From an uncultured Lachnospiraceae bacterium (lineage in GTDB: Bacteria > Bacillota > Clostridia > Lachnospirales > Lachnospiraceae): 20,355 nt of DNA. Positions 1-8,393 of this stretch are shown one piece after another. Positions within the stretch are counted from its first letter, which is position 1. Every line of letters begins with the position of its first letter. The translations under genes were made by a program, and so were the position numbers. The DNA lies in contig CAJUHH010000027.1 in assembly GCA_910585965.1 (NCBI GenBank), positions 1 to 20,355 on the forward strand, in the 5' to 3' direction. Under the pieces are notes generated by a model, which searched no databases, had not been told where the DNA came from, and saw only the letters and a list, made by a program, of their open reading frames with translations.

Positions 1-100
1 AGCAGAAAATCCCAGCCCATGCCAGGCCCGCTCCAGGCCGCTGCCGTTTCCTTCCCCGCTGCGCCATGCCCTCTGCAAAAATTGATTTCCATGTAATTTT

Positions 101-745
101 CTAAAAAACCCCGCATAAGCAAGCGATTTCTTTATCCAGCGATTGGTAAAAATCCGCAATATGCCGTCCGTCCACCAATGCATGATGGCACAATACCGAT
201 ACTGGCAGCAATGCACGCTCTCCTTGTAAAAAATACTTTCCCCATGTAATCCTCGGGTTGCTGTCTGCCGGAACAGGCGTCGGCTGGATCAGAGAGGTAT
301 AAGAAATCCATGGAACCGTAGAGATAAAGAATTTATCATAAGCATCCCCTTCCGTCTCTTCGATCGTCCCCTCCATTTTCGCTGCTTCCTGCCTTTCTGC
401 CGCATAGGAAAGGTATTCCGAAAACGGCATCCCGTCTGACAATGCGCAGTAACAAAAAGTACCGTTTTCCAAAGCCACCGTATGGGATGTCCTGCATCTG
501 TCAAACTCTATGATTTTCCCGTCCCTGATCCTCTGCCGGAATTCCGGAACCGCGTTCGCCGCCCTGGATACGCAATAGCAGACCGTAAAGAAAAATGGAA
601 GCTTTTCCTTCTTTATCTTGCGGAGCAGATCCGTAAAATCCACATGAACCGTCACGCCCACATAAGGATAAGCCAGTCCGCTGAAATATTCGAAATGCGC
701 CTTCCTCTCATATGTTTCCATATTCAAATACTTATAATTTCCCAT
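101..745 (-). CDS. Chloramphenicol acetyltransferase (CAT)-like O-acetyltransferase
   Basis: A 214-residue CAT-fold acyltransferase, close to the usual 210-220 residues. The family moves an acetyl group from acetyl-CoA to a small hydroxylated substrate in the cytoplasm. The catalytic motif HHALVDG lies at residues 187-193, with H188 and D192 matching H195 and D199 of classical CAT. PWISYTS around S148 matches the CAT active-site serine region. I chose the ATG at 745 because AAGGGAG sits 5-6 bases upstream; an in-frame ATG at 760 has no ribosome binding site and overlaps the stop of the upstream regulator gene. The gene directly follows the Crp/Fnr gene and is probably cotranscribed and translationally coupled with it. 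Many genomic homologues are not proven resistance enzymes, so the substrate (chloramphenicol or another alcohol) cannot be read from sequence. Confidence 0.85.
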   Translation of the reverse strand: MGNYKYLNMETYERKAHFEYFSGLAYPYVGVTVHVDFTDLLRKIKKEKLPFFFTVCYCVSRAANAVPEFRQRIRDGKIIEFDRCRTSHTVALENGTFCYCALSDGMPFSEYLSYAAERQEAAKMEGTIEETEGDAYDKFFISTVPWISYTSLIQPTPVPADSNPRITWGKYFLQGERALLPVSVLCHHALVDGRHIADFYQSLDKEIACLCGVF

Positions 746-756
746 GCCCGCTCCCT

Positions 757-1485
757 TCATTCTAAATCTACTTTTTCCGATATGATGCGTTTTAGCCCCT
801 CATACTGTTCCCTGCCAATCACGATCTGTTTTCCTTCTTTTTGGATCAGCCCGTCTTCCATAAACTTCTTGATCCCCCTGCTGATGCTCTTCACGCACAG
901 CCCCGTCTCATCCGCCAGATTCTGCCTGTTTCCTTTCAGATACAGCCGGTCGTTCTTCTGGTATTTTTCATATCGTTCCACGAAGAGGAGCGCCAGCCGG
1001 TCCGATCCTTGCAAAAAGAGAAAAAGCCTGCTGTTTCTTCCTTCTTCCAACAGATACTCTCCGATTTGTTTTGCTTCATATTTCATAGCCCTTATATCTG
1101 AATACATCCATTTTTCAAACACAGCCCGGGAAAGCTTTAACAAGGTGCAGTCCGTCATGGCCCGCAGCGTCGTCCTGTAACGATCATAATCCATAATAAA
1201 TTCCATGCCGCCGAAAGCATAAACCTTATCATATCTCATAAAATCATAGGACATCCCATAAATCCGATAATCCGTCGCCCCTACTATGCCCTTTACGAGA
1301 ACAAAAACAGTGTCTGCCGGTTCTCCTTCCCTTATGAATATCGTGCCTTTTTTCAGCTCTTCCATTTGAAGCGATTCCACAAGCCAAAGCGGCGCGCTCT
1401 TAAAATATTCCGCAAGCTGTTCCTGTCTTTCCCTGCTATTGTCCTGCAGAAACGGGAATCTTTCATATAAAGCCTTATGTTCCAT
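757..1485 (-). CDS. Crp/Fnr-family transcriptional regulator
   Basis: A 242-residue regulator with an N-terminal cyclic-nucleotide-binding-like beta-roll (about residues 30-120), a long dimerisation helix (about 122-150) and a C-terminal winged helix-turn-helix (about 187-213, NLADETGLCVKSISRGIKKF). The usual cAMP-contact signature G-E-x-A-L-x2-R is absent; the matching stretch reads FGGMEFIMDYDRYRTT. No FNR-type cysteine cluster is visible, so the ligand is probably not cAMP or an Fe-S cluster. ATG at 1485 has GGAAGG six bases upstream. It starts 42 bases after deoB and its TGA lies next to the acetyltransferase gene. It may control itself and that enzyme, or the nucleoside operon it follows. 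The target is inference. Confidence 0.88.
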   Translation of the reverse strand: MEHKALYERFPFLQDNSRERQEQLAEYFKSAPLWLVESLQMEELKKGTIFIREGEPADTVFVLVKGIVGATDYRIYGMSYDFMRYDKVYAFGGMEFIMDYDRYRTTLRAMTDCTLLKLSRAVFEKWMYSDIRAMKYEAKQIGEYLLEEGRNSRLFLFLQGSDRLALLFVERYEKYQKNDRLYLKGNRQNLADETGLCVKSISRGIKKFMEDGLIQKEGKQIVIGREQYEGLKRIISEKVDLE

Positions 1486-1527
1486 GAAGCACCTTCCTTT
1501 CCCAGGCCATAGCCTATGCTATCCGTC

Positions 1528-2718
1528 CTACATTAACTGATCCAATATGGATTTCCCTATCGTTCCTTCCGGCATGGCAATATCAAAATTCTCTGCCACG
1601 GAAGCGCCGATCACCGCGAAAGTATCTTCATTTTCCAGCGCACCTCCTTTTTCCATGCGCTTTGAATACGCCACAAAAGGCACATATTCCCTCGTGTGGT
1701 CCGTGCCAGTATAAGTAGGGTCATTGCCGTGGTCCGCTGTCAGAATGAGCAGATCGTCCTCCCGCAGTTCCTCCAGCAGCACTCCCAGATTTCGGTCAAA
1801 TTTTTCAATTTCCTGCGCATAGCCTTCCACATTCCTGCGGTGTCCCCATAACGCGTCAAAATCCACCAGATTCACAAAGCAGAGTCCATGGAAATCCTCT
1901 TTGCAGATTTCAATCGTCTGCTCCATGCCGTGGACGGAACTGTCCGAATGGTAGGTTCTGGTGATGCCCTCGCCGCAGAAAATATCGTTGATCTTGCCCA
2001 CGCCGATTACATCCAGCCCGCCCTCTTCCAGCGCGTTCAAAACCGTGTTCCCTGAAGGCTTCAGCGCATAATCATGGCGGTTGCTGGTCCGCTTGAATTC
2101 CCCCTTCTTCTTCCCTACATAGGGACGCGCGATCACGCGGCCTACCCGCCACTCGTCCTTCATCGTGATCTCCCTCGCGATTTCGCAGCAGCGGTACAGA
2201 TTATCCAAATCGAAGGTCTCCTCATTGCCGCAGATCTGCAGCACTGAATCTGCCGATGTATAGACAATCATCGCGCCGGTATTGATCTCCTCTTCCCCCA
2301 GCTCTTCAATGATCTCCGTCCCGCTGGCGCTCTTGTTTCCAATCACTTTCTTTCCGCACCGCTTCTCCAGTTCATCGATCAGTTCCTGCGGAAACCCAGT
2401 ATCCGTAAACGTCTGGAAAGGCTTTTGTGTATACAGCCCCATCATTTCCCAATGCCCTGTCATCGTGTCCTTGCCATTGCTCGTCTCTCCCAGCCGCATA
2501 TAGCGCCCTGCCGGCTCCGTAGCCGCCTCCATATTCCCTGCTGTATGGAGGTTCAGCAACCCGAGCTTTGTTAAATTCGGGATTTCGATCGTTCCCTTTT
2601 TCTCCAAAATATGTCCGAGCGTATCCACGCCTTCATCCCCGAACCGGGGAGAATCCGGCATAGCCCCTATTCCAAGGGAATCCAGAACAATCACAAAAAT
2701 TCGTTTATATTTCTCCAT
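1528..2718 (-). CDS. deoB: Phosphopentomutase
   Basis: Interconverts (deoxy)ribose 1-phosphate and (deoxy)ribose 5-phosphate, linking nucleoside phosphorolysis to central metabolism in the cytoplasm. The 396-residue length is normal for DeoB. It shows the alkaline-phosphatase-superfamily layout: DSLGIGAMPD with metal-ligand D13, NGKDTMTGHWE with the phospho-acceptor T85 at the same number as in the Bacillus cereus enzyme, DFDALWGH with D288 and H293, TADHGNDP with D329 and H330, and DHTREYVPF with H341. The cap domain lies between about residues 95 and 215. ATG at 2718 follows an AGGTGTAAGG ribosome binding region. It lies 32 bases after cdd, in the same operon. deoC downstream in the pathway uses deoxyribose 5-phosphate made here. 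All catalytic residues appear intact. Confidence 0.97.
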   Translation of the reverse strand: MEKYKRIFVIVLDSLGIGAMPDSPRFGDEGVDTLGHILEKKGTIEIPNLTKLGLLNLHTAGNMEAATEPAGRYMRLGETSNGKDTMTGHWEMMGLYTQKPFQTFTDTGFPQELIDELEKRCGKKVIGNKSASGTEIIEELGEEEINTGAMIVYTSADSVLQICGNEETFDLDNLYRCCEIAREITMKDEWRVGRVIARPYVGKKKGEFKRTSNRHDYALKPSGNTVLNALEEGGLDVIGVGKINDIFCGEGITRTYHSDSSVHGMEQTIEICKEDFHGLCFVNLVDFDALWGHRRNVEGYAQEIEKFDRNLGVLLEELREDDLLILTADHGNDPTYTGTDHTREYVPFVAYSKRMEKGGALENEDTFAVIGASVAENFDIAMPEGTIGKSILDQLM

Positions 2719-2750
2719 CCTTACACCTCATATCCGCCTTCCTAAAATAA

Positions 2751-3170
2751 TTACCGAAGATTGTCCGGCCCGAACCCCAGCGGAAGCAGCTCCTTCAATG
2801 TGAAAATATCATATTGCTCCCTGCTTGTCGCCAAAATGATCTGAAACGTATCCAGGTTGCAGAATTCCATCATCACCTGCCTGCACACCCCGCAAGGGGC
2901 AGCATATTCCGTCAGAATACCGTCCTTGCCTCCTACGATACAGATGGCCTGGAAATTCCTCTCCCCTTCGCTGACCGCCTTGAAAAATGCGGTTCGTTCC
3001 GCGCAGTTCGTCGGGGTATAGGCCGCATTCTCGATATTGCATCCTTTATAAATCCTGCCTTCCTTCGTCAAAAGCGCCGCTCCCACCCTAAAGCCGGAAT
3101 AAGGCACATACGAATAATCCAGCTGCCCTATCGCCAGATCGATCATTTCTTCTATTTGCTTTTTATCCAT
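2751..3170 (-). CDS. cdd: Cytidine deaminase
   Basis: Hydrolyses cytidine and deoxycytidine to uridine and deoxyuridine in the cytoplasm, supplying the uridine phosphorylase encoded upstream. At 139 residues it is the short homotetrameric type found in Bacillus. Zinc and catalytic residues are visible: NCAERT gives zinc ligand C56 with proton-shuttling E58, and PCGVCRQ gives C93 and C96. This is the three-cysteine zinc site of tetrameric enzymes. The substrate-binding stretch YSGFRVGAAL (24-33) and NIENAAYTPT (45-54) are conserved. ATG at 3170 follows AAAGGATAGGG. It lies 24 bases after deoC and 32 before deoB, so it belongs to the salvage operon. No oddities seen. Confidence 0.97.
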   Translation of the reverse strand: MDKKQIEEMIDLAIGQLDYSYVPYSGFRVGAALLTKEGRIYKGCNIENAAYTPTNCAERTAFFKAVSEGERNFQAICIVGGKDGILTEYAAPCGVCRQVMMEFCNLDTFQIILATSREQYDIFTLKELLPLGFGPDNLR

Positions 3171-3194
3171 CTAACCCTATCCTTTCCAGTATGC

Positions 3195-3860
3195 TTAGTA
3201 TCCAGCACCCTCTTCTCCTTTGACGATTTTCACGATCCGGCTCGTTCCAAGCCGGTCTGCCCCAAGCGAAAGGAATTTCTCCGCATCCTCCATGGAGGAA
3301 ATCCCTCCTGCCGCCTTTATTTTTACCTTCGGCCCAATATGTTCCGCAAACAGCCTGATATCGTCAAAGGTCGCGCCGCCGCTGGAAAACCCGGTGGAAG
3401 TCTTAATGTAGTCCGCCCCGGCATCGGTGACGATCCGGCACATCTTCTTCTTTTCCTCATCCGTCAGCAGACAGGTTTCGATAATCACCTTCAGTATCCT
3501 TTCCCCGCATGCCGCCTTTAATGTACGGATTTCCTCCTCTACTAAATCGTATTTTTTATCCCTCAGCCACCCGATATTGATCACCATGTCGATTTCCGAC
3601 GCGCCGTTTTCAATTGCGTCTTTTGTCTCGAATTCTTTGGTCTTCGTCGTCATATTCCCGTTCGGGAAGCCGATTACCGTACATACCGGTATTTCTCCCT
3701 TCAGGTAATCAAAAGCCTGTTTTACATAACACGGTGGAATACATACCGATGCTGTCCGATATTTCAATGCATCGTCACAGATCTGCCTGATCTCGTCCCA
3801 TGTTGATGGCTGTAGCAAAAGTGTATGATCCACATGTTTTAATATTTCATTCTTATCCAT
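3195..3860 (-). CDS. deoC: Deoxyribose-phosphate aldolase
   Basis: Class I aldolase that splits 2-deoxyribose 5-phosphate into glyceraldehyde 3-phosphate and acetaldehyde, the last step of deoxynucleoside catabolism. The protein has 221 residues, normal for the short DeoC form, and forms one TIM barrel. The Schiff-base lysine is K153 in YIKTSTGF, the second active-site lysine is K182 in KIKAAGGI, and D91 in EIDMVINIG matches the conserved aspartate. I set the start at 3860 because AAAAGGAG lies six bases upstream; a longer in-frame start at 3893 would overlap the end of udp and add 11 unconserved basic residues. The gene begins 13 bases after udp, consistent with tight coupling in the operon. 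Confidence 0.96.
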   Translation of the reverse strand: MDKNEILKHVDHTLLLQPSTWDEIRQICDDALKYRTASVCIPPCYVKQAFDYLKGEIPVCTVIGFPNGNMTTKTKEFETKDAIENGASEIDMVINIGWLRDKKYDLVEEEIRTLKAACGERILKVIIETCLLTDEEKKKMCRIVTDAGADYIKTSTGFSSGGATFDDIRLFAEHIGPKVKIKAAGGISSMEDAEKFLSLGADRLGTSRIVKIVKGEEGAGY

Positions 3861-3873
3861 ATCCCGCTCCTTT

Positions 3874-4659
3874 TTATTTGCTGCTTTCCGCATCCTTTCT
3901 GATCAATTCGCGGATTCCCTCTACCGCTACCTGGATGGCCATATCCGTATCATGCACCACTGGATTCTCCAATCCCAGTTTCTCCCTTTCCTGGTTAGCC
4001 ACCACTAGGAAGCAGGAACCCGTTCTTACGCCAAGGCTGCTCGCCACGACAAACAGTGCCGCCGATTCCATCTCCGATGCCAGGCATCCCAGCCGCTTCC
4101 ATGCTTCCCACTTATTCAGCAGTTCATAACTTACCGGCTTCGTCTCCGGTTCATGCTGCCCGTAAAAAGCATCTTTACACTGCACAACGCCCGTATGGAA
4201 GGCATATCCTTTTTTCTCCGCCGCCCCGACTAACGCATTTGTCACGGCCAGATCTGCCACTGCCGGAAACTCGATCGGCGCATATTCCCGGCTCGTACCC
4301 TCCATGCGGATAGCGCCTGTGGCGATCACCACATCCCCGCTTTTCACCTCGGTCTGCATACCGCCGCAAGTTCCGATCCTTATAAAAGTATCCGCGCCGC
4401 ACCGATACAGCTCTTCCATCGCAATAGACGCGGACGGCCCTCCGATCCCGGTGGATGTCACGCTCACCTTCACGCCGTCCAGCGTTCCTGTATAAGTAAT
4501 ATATTCCCTGTTATCCGCCACCAAAACAGGATTGTCAAAATACTGCGCAATCTTCACGCACCGCTTCGGATCGCCGGGCATAATCACATAACGCCCAACC
4601 TCCCCCTGCGCCACCTGAATATGATACTGCCTGCTCGCATCTTCCGAATAATTCTTCAT
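3874..4659 (-). CDS. udp: Uridine phosphorylase
   Basis: Phosphorolyses uridine (and often deoxyuridine) to uracil plus (deoxy)ribose 1-phosphate. This NP-I family nucleoside phosphorylase has 261 residues. Phosphate-binding features are PGDPKRC near residue 28 and IRIGTCGG near 93-100, and the ribose-binding ASEMESAALF lies at 194-203. The QxKDxxYGQHEPET-like loop (160-173) is typical of Udp rather than purine phosphorylase. I prefer ATG 4659 over ATG 4671: the AAAGGAG ribosome binding site abuts the upstream ATG with no spacer, while it sits 12 bases from the downstream one. The gene lies between the permease genes and deoC, so imported uridine, or cytidine after Cdd, is the likely substrate. 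Confidence 0.94.
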   Translation of the reverse strand: MKNYSEDASRQYHIQVAQGEVGRYVIMPGDPKRCVKIAQYFDNPVLVADNREYITYTGTLDGVKVSVTSTGIGGPSASIAMEELYRCGADTFIRIGTCGGMQTEVKSGDVVIATGAIRMEGTSREYAPIEFPAVADLAVTNALVGAAEKKGYAFHTGVVQCKDAFYGQHEPETKPVSYELLNKWEAWKRLGCLASEMESAALFVVASSLGVRTGSCFLVVANQEREKLGLENPVVHDTDMAIQVAVEGIRELIRKDAESSK

Positions 4660-4700
4660 ACTAATACCCATCTCCTTTCCGCCGCCCTAAACAGCACAAA

Positions 4701-5642
4701 TCATCTTTGCCCCTTATCATAAGGAATCCCTTCCGCTTTCGGTGCTCTGGACTTGCCGGAAACAAAGACAAGCACGATCAGGGAAATGATATAAGGCAAC
4801 ATATTATACAACGTACTCGGCAGTTTCAACGCCACCAGCGCGTCAAATCCTGTATATACGTTGGACAGCGCACGGAACAGTCCGAACAAAAGAGCCGCCA
4901 GCCCGATATTCACCGGCCTCCACTGTCCAAAAATCATAACCGCCAATGCCAAAAAGCCGAAACCCGCCACGCCGTTTTCAAATTTCCATTCGCTCACGCC
5001 GGCCGTAATATATACCAGCCCGCCAAGGCCGCCCAACGCGCCGGAAATAAGCACGCCTGCATAACGCATCTTATAAACATTAATACCAACGGAATCCGCC
5101 GCCTGGGGATGTTCGCCGCAGGCACAGAGCCTGAGTCCGAACCGGGTCTTATATAGCACAATATAAGATGCAATCAGCAAAAGCAAGGCAATCAGCATAA
5201 ACCAGTTAAACTCAAATCTTCCGATATTCACAATAAACGATTTTTTTGCCGCGCCGTACGCTACCGTGGAAGAAACGTTGTCTACGCTCTCCGCCGTGTT
5301 GATCGCACGTACAAGAACAACTGCCGCCGCCGGCCCCAGCAGATTCAGCGCAGTGCCGACCAGCGTCTGATCCGCCTTGAACTGGATTGCCGCAATGCCA
5401 AGCAGCAAGGAAAAAACCATGCCCGCCAGAACACTGGCAAGGACTACCAGCAAGATAGTGACGGGAGCCGCCATTCCATCCTGAAGATATTTCATCATAA
5501 GAGCGCCTCCCAATGCGCCGATCACCATAATTCCTTCCAGGCCGATATTGATTACGCCGCTATGTTCCGAAAAGCATCCGCCGAGCGCTACAAGCACAAG
5601 CACGGAAGCAAAGATCAATGTATACTGAATCAATAATAACAT
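4701..5642 (-). CDS. Nucleoside ABC transporter permease (NupQ/NupC-like)
   Basis: Integral membrane subunit of an ABC importer in the BPD_transp_2 family, 313 residues, with about eight hydrophobic segments. The loop CGEHPQAADSVGINVYKMRY (about 174-193) is the cytoplasmic coupling region where the ATPase docks; a similar motif (ATGMNKQAAKYCGM) occurs in the partner permease. The order lipoprotein, ATPase, permease, permease matches Bacillus NupNOPQ and streptococcal/lactococcal BmpA-NupABC, which import nucleosides. ATG at 5642 shares one base with the TAA of the upstream permease (TAATG), with AAAGGAGG before it, so translation is coupled and 1:1 subunit stoichiometry is expected. The salvage genes downstream support a nucleoside substrate. 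Confidence 0.92.
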   Translation of the reverse strand: MLLLIQYTLIFASVLVLVALGGCFSEHSGVINIGLEGIMVIGALGGALMMKYLQDGMAAPVTILLVVLASVLAGMVFSLLLGIAAIQFKADQTLVGTALNLLGPAAAVVLVRAINTAESVDNVSSTVAYGAAKKSFIVNIGRFEFNWFMLIALLLLIASYIVLYKTRFGLRLCACGEHPQAADSVGINVYKMRYAGVLISGALGGLGGLVYITAGVSEWKFENGVAGFGFLALAVMIFGQWRPVNIGLAALLFGLFRALSNVYTGFDALVALKLPSTLYNMLPYIISLIVLVFVSGKSRAPKAEGIPYDKGQR

Positions 5643-6781
5643 TATGCTTCCCCTCCTTTCCCTTCTTTCACGCCCCGCTTCTCCTCTCTTTTATCCAGAA
5701 ACCTGTTCAGCCATAATCGGAAGAAAAGCACAAAACCGCACAAATAAATAATAAACGCCGAAATCAGATCCGAAATCTGCGTACAATACATCGTCTTATC
5801 CACATATGTACCGCCGCTTGTAATATGCTGAATAAAATAAGAAGAGAAAATCGTCCCGATCGGATTCAGCCCTCCCAGGAATGCCGCCGCGATCCCGTTA
5901 AAGCCCATAGCCGGAACAGCCGTCTGCTGTACCATCCACTGCTCGATCCCCGTCAGATAAAAAATGCCCGCGCCAAATCCAGCCAGCCCTCCGGCAATCA
6001 TCATCGTCAGGATAATATTGCTCTTTTCACGCATGCCGCAATATTTTGCCGCCTGTTTGTTCATGCCCGTAGCCTTTAATTCATAACCGAATTTCGTCTT
6101 TTCCAGCACGACCCAGACAAGGATTGCCATAACCACCGCCAGAAGCAGTCCCAGCGTCACGAATTCGTTTTTTGAAAATATCTGATCCAGCCCCATATTG
6201 GGCAGCAAGGCGCTCTTATTCGTGCTTGACAAAGTCTTTGTATACGGAGTGGACTGCTCCTTAACTGTGGAAAGCAGCATATTCACGCAATACAGTCCGA
6301 TCCAGTTCAACATAATACAAGAAATTACTTCATTTACATTGAAGTAAGCCTTCAGCGCGCCGGAAATGCCTCCAACCAGCGCGGCAACCAGAATCGCCGC
6401 GATCAGACATACATACCAGGGCATCCCAAGCCCCAATGCAAAATAAAGGCAGGCTCCCGCTCCTACCACATACTGCCCCGCCGCGCCAATATTGAACAAG
6501 CCCACTTTATAGGCAAACAATACGGACAGGGAACACATCAGAAGCGCCGATGCTTTCACCAGGGTAGTGCCCAGATATTTTTTCACCGCAGCCGCGCTGG
6601 GATAATAAAAGAAATTCTTCATGATCGCCGTAATCGCTTCCCACGCGCCGCCCGGGTTGATAATCAGCAGCACAATATATCCGACCAAAAGCCCTAATAT
6701 AATACATAGCAGCGACGCCACAATCGTCTGAAAACCGTTATTTCTCCAGATGCTTTCTTTTTCACCGGATTTTTTACGCAT
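5642..6781 (-). CDS. Nucleoside ABC transporter permease (NupP/NupB-like)
   Basis: Second membrane subunit of the importer, 379 residues, BPD_transp_2 family. The N-terminus is polar and basic (about 25 residues), followed by about nine to ten hydrophobic segments. The coupling motif ELKATGMNKQAAKYCGM is visible in the cytoplasmic loop. I set the start at 6781 because AAAGGAGG lies nine bases upstream. A longer in-frame start at 6856 would add 25 residues read from the end of the ATPase gene. With this start it overlaps the ATPase gene by eight bases, and its stop overlaps the next permease start. It pairs with that permease to form the channel in the cytoplasmic membrane. Confidence 0.92.
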   Translation of the reverse strand: MRKKSGEKESIWRNNGFQTIVASLLCIILGLLVGYIVLLIINPGGAWEAITAIMKNFFYYPSAAAVKKYLGTTLVKASALLMCSLSVLFAYKVGLFNIGAAGQYVVGAGACLYFALGLGMPWYVCLIAAILVAALVGGISGALKAYFNVNEVISCIMLNWIGLYCVNMLLSTVKEQSTPYTKTLSSTNKSALLPNMGLDQIFSKNEFVTLGLLLAVVMAILVWVVLEKTKFGYELKATGMNKQAAKYCGMREKSNIILTMMIAGGLAGFGAGIFYLTGIEQWMVQQTAVPAMGFNGIAAAFLGGLNPIGTIFSSYFIQHITSGGTYVDKTMYCTQISDLISAFIIYLCGFVLFFRLWLNRFLDKREEKRGVKEGKGGEA

Positions 6782-8315
6782 GGTTTCCTGCCTCCTTTCT
6801 CCGGGAACCAGCCATATAAAGTCCCAGTTCCTCAACAGTAACCTTCTTCGGGTCAAATTCCCCTACGATTTCTCCCTCATACATGACAAGGATGCGATCC
6901 GATACATTCATAACCTCATCCAGTTCCAGGCTGATCAGCAAGACTCCCTTGCCCGCATCCCTCTGCGCCACCAACTGTTTATGGATATATTCGATCGCTC
7001 CCACATCCAGCCCCCTCGTAGGCTGCACGGCGATCAAAAGCTCCGGATTCTTATCGATCTCCCGGGCAATAATCGCTTTCTGCTGATTTCCTCCCGACAT
7101 TGACCTTGCTTTTGTAACCGGGCCCTGGCCGGAGCGGATATCATACTGCTCGATCAGCCCGTTGGCATATTCCCTGATTTCTTTTCGTTTCAGGAAGCCG
7201 AATTTGCTCGTAAACTGAGGCTCAAAATATCTCTGGAGAACAATATTATCCTCCAGTGAATAATCCAGGACAAGCCCGTGCTTATGACGGTCTTCGGGGA
7301 TATGGCTCATGCCGGAAACCAGGCGCTCCCTGATCGGCATATGAGTGATATCCTTTCCGTTCATCGTTATTGCGCCGCCCTTTAAAGGCTCCAGCCCCGA
7401 CAGGCCGTAAACAAACTCTGTCTGCCCGTTGCCGTCTATACCGGCGATACAGACGATTTCCCCTCTGCGCACCTGCAAAGACACATTGTTTACCGCATTA
7501 TTTTTATGATGCCTCGAAGCCACAGTCATATTCTGGATATCCAGAACCACTTCCCCCGGCTTTGCCGGTTTTTTCTCTACAACAAAATTAACGTCACGCC
7601 CTACCATCATAGCCGAAAGCTTCTCCGGAGTCGTATCGCTTACATTCACAGTCCCTATGTATTTTCCTTTCCTCAATACGCTGCATCGGTCGGCCACTTC
7701 CATGATCTCCGCCAGTTTATGCGTAATAAAAAGAATGCTCTTGCCCTCTGCCGCCAGGTTCTTCATAATCGCCATCAATTCATGGATTTCCTGGGGCGTC
7801 AAAACAGCCGTCGGCTCATCAAAAATCAGAATCTCATTATCCCGGTAGAGCATCTTCAATATTTCCGTCCTCTGCTGCATCCCTACCGTAATGTCTTCCA
7901 CTAGCGCATCCGGATCCACCAATAAACCATATTTTTCGGACAGATCCAGAACCTTCTTTTTTGCTTCTTCCTTTTGCAGCAATCCCCCTTTAGTCGTTTC
8001 CACCCCCAAAATAATGTTGTCCAGAACGCTGAAACATTCTACCAGCTTAAAATGCTGATGCACCATTCCGATCCCCAGCTCATTTGCATCATTAGGATCG
8101 TTGATCGCAACCTTTTTCCCATCCTTGCGGATTTCCCCCTCCTCCGGCTGGTACAGCCCAAAAAGCACGCTCATAAGCGTGGATTTTCCCGCCCCGTTTT
8201 CCCCCAGAAGGGCATGGATCTCGCCTTTTTTCAGCTGCAGGGTAATGTTATCATTCGCGATGATCCCCGGAAATCTTTTCGTAATGTTCAGCATTTCTAT
8301 CGCATATTCCGCCAT
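6774..8315 (-). CDS. Nucleoside ABC transporter ATP-binding protein, two ABC domains (NupO/NupA-like)
   Basis: The 513-residue energy-coupling subunit has two fused ABC domains, as in the sugar/nucleoside CUT2 class. Domain 1 (about 1-240) has Walker A GENGAGKST (38-46), a divergent signature around VGMQQRTE (144-151), Walker B ILIFDEPTA (162-170) and H-loop H199. Domain 2 (about 255-505) has a degenerate Walker A GIDGNGQTE (292-300) without lysine, an intact signature MSGGNQQK (406-413) and a Walker B lacking the D-E pair (LLIAVQPTRGLD). One composite ATP site is therefore probably inactive, as is usual in this family. The start at 8315 has GGAGG ten bases upstream; an in-frame start at 8348 lies inside the terminator hairpin. 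It overlaps the next permease gene by eight bases. Confidence 0.94.
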   Translation of the reverse strand: MAEYAIEMLNITKRFPGIIANDNITLQLKKGEIHALLGENGAGKSTLMSVLFGLYQPEEGEIRKDGKKVAINDPNDANELGIGMVHQHFKLVECFSVLDNIILGVETTKGGLLQKEEAKKKVLDLSEKYGLLVDPDALVEDITVGMQQRTEILKMLYRDNEILIFDEPTAVLTPQEIHELMAIMKNLAAEGKSILFITHKLAEIMEVADRCSVLRKGKYIGTVNVSDTTPEKLSAMMVGRDVNFVVEKKPAKPGEVVLDIQNMTVASRHHKNNAVNNVSLQVRRGEIVCIAGIDGNGQTEFVYGLSGLEPLKGGAITMNGKDITHMPIRERLVSGMSHIPEDRHKHGLVLDYSLEDNIVLQRYFEPQFTSKFGFLKRKEIREYANGLIEQYDIRSGQGPVTKARSMSGGNQQKAIIAREIDKNPELLIAVQPTRGLDVGAIEYIHKQLVAQRDAGKGVLLISLELDEVMNVSDRILVMYEGEIVGEFDPKKVTVEELGLYMAGSRRKEAGNHA

Positions 8316-8337
8316 TCTCCTGTTACCTCCTCTCCCT

Positions 8338-8376
8338 AAAAAAGACAATGAGGGAGCAGACTATATCCGCTCCCTC
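8338..8376 (-). terminator. Intrinsic-terminator-like hairpin between lipoprotein and ATPase genes
   Basis: On the minus strand an 8-bp perfect stem GAGGGAGC/GCTCCCTC (arms 8369-8376 and 8350-8357, 11-base loop) is followed, after ATTGTC, by six T (8343-8338). It comes directly after the lipoprotein stop and before the ATPase ribosome binding site. It probably acts as a leaky terminator or 3' stabiliser that makes more binding protein than transporter, a common arrangement in ABC operons. The partial read-through is inferred. Confidence 0.75.
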
Positions 8377-8393
8377 GATTACAAAACTGTTTA

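Noticed and set aside
1..92. A minus-strand frame starting at ATG 92 and open to the left edge, with a later in-frame ATG at 20 behind GGAG.
   Set aside because: Only about 30 codons are visible, there is no good ribosome site for the first ATG, and the residues match nothing I know. It may be the start of the next gene but cannot be supported.
482..1180. A 232-codon plus-strand frame across the acetyltransferase and Crp/Fnr genes.
   Set aside because: It lies antisense to two clear protein families and its translation has a composition typical of an antisense shadow.
2814..3521. A 235-codon plus-strand frame over cdd and deoC.
   Set aside because: It is antisense to two genes with intact catalytic motifs, and no ribosome site or domain is visible.
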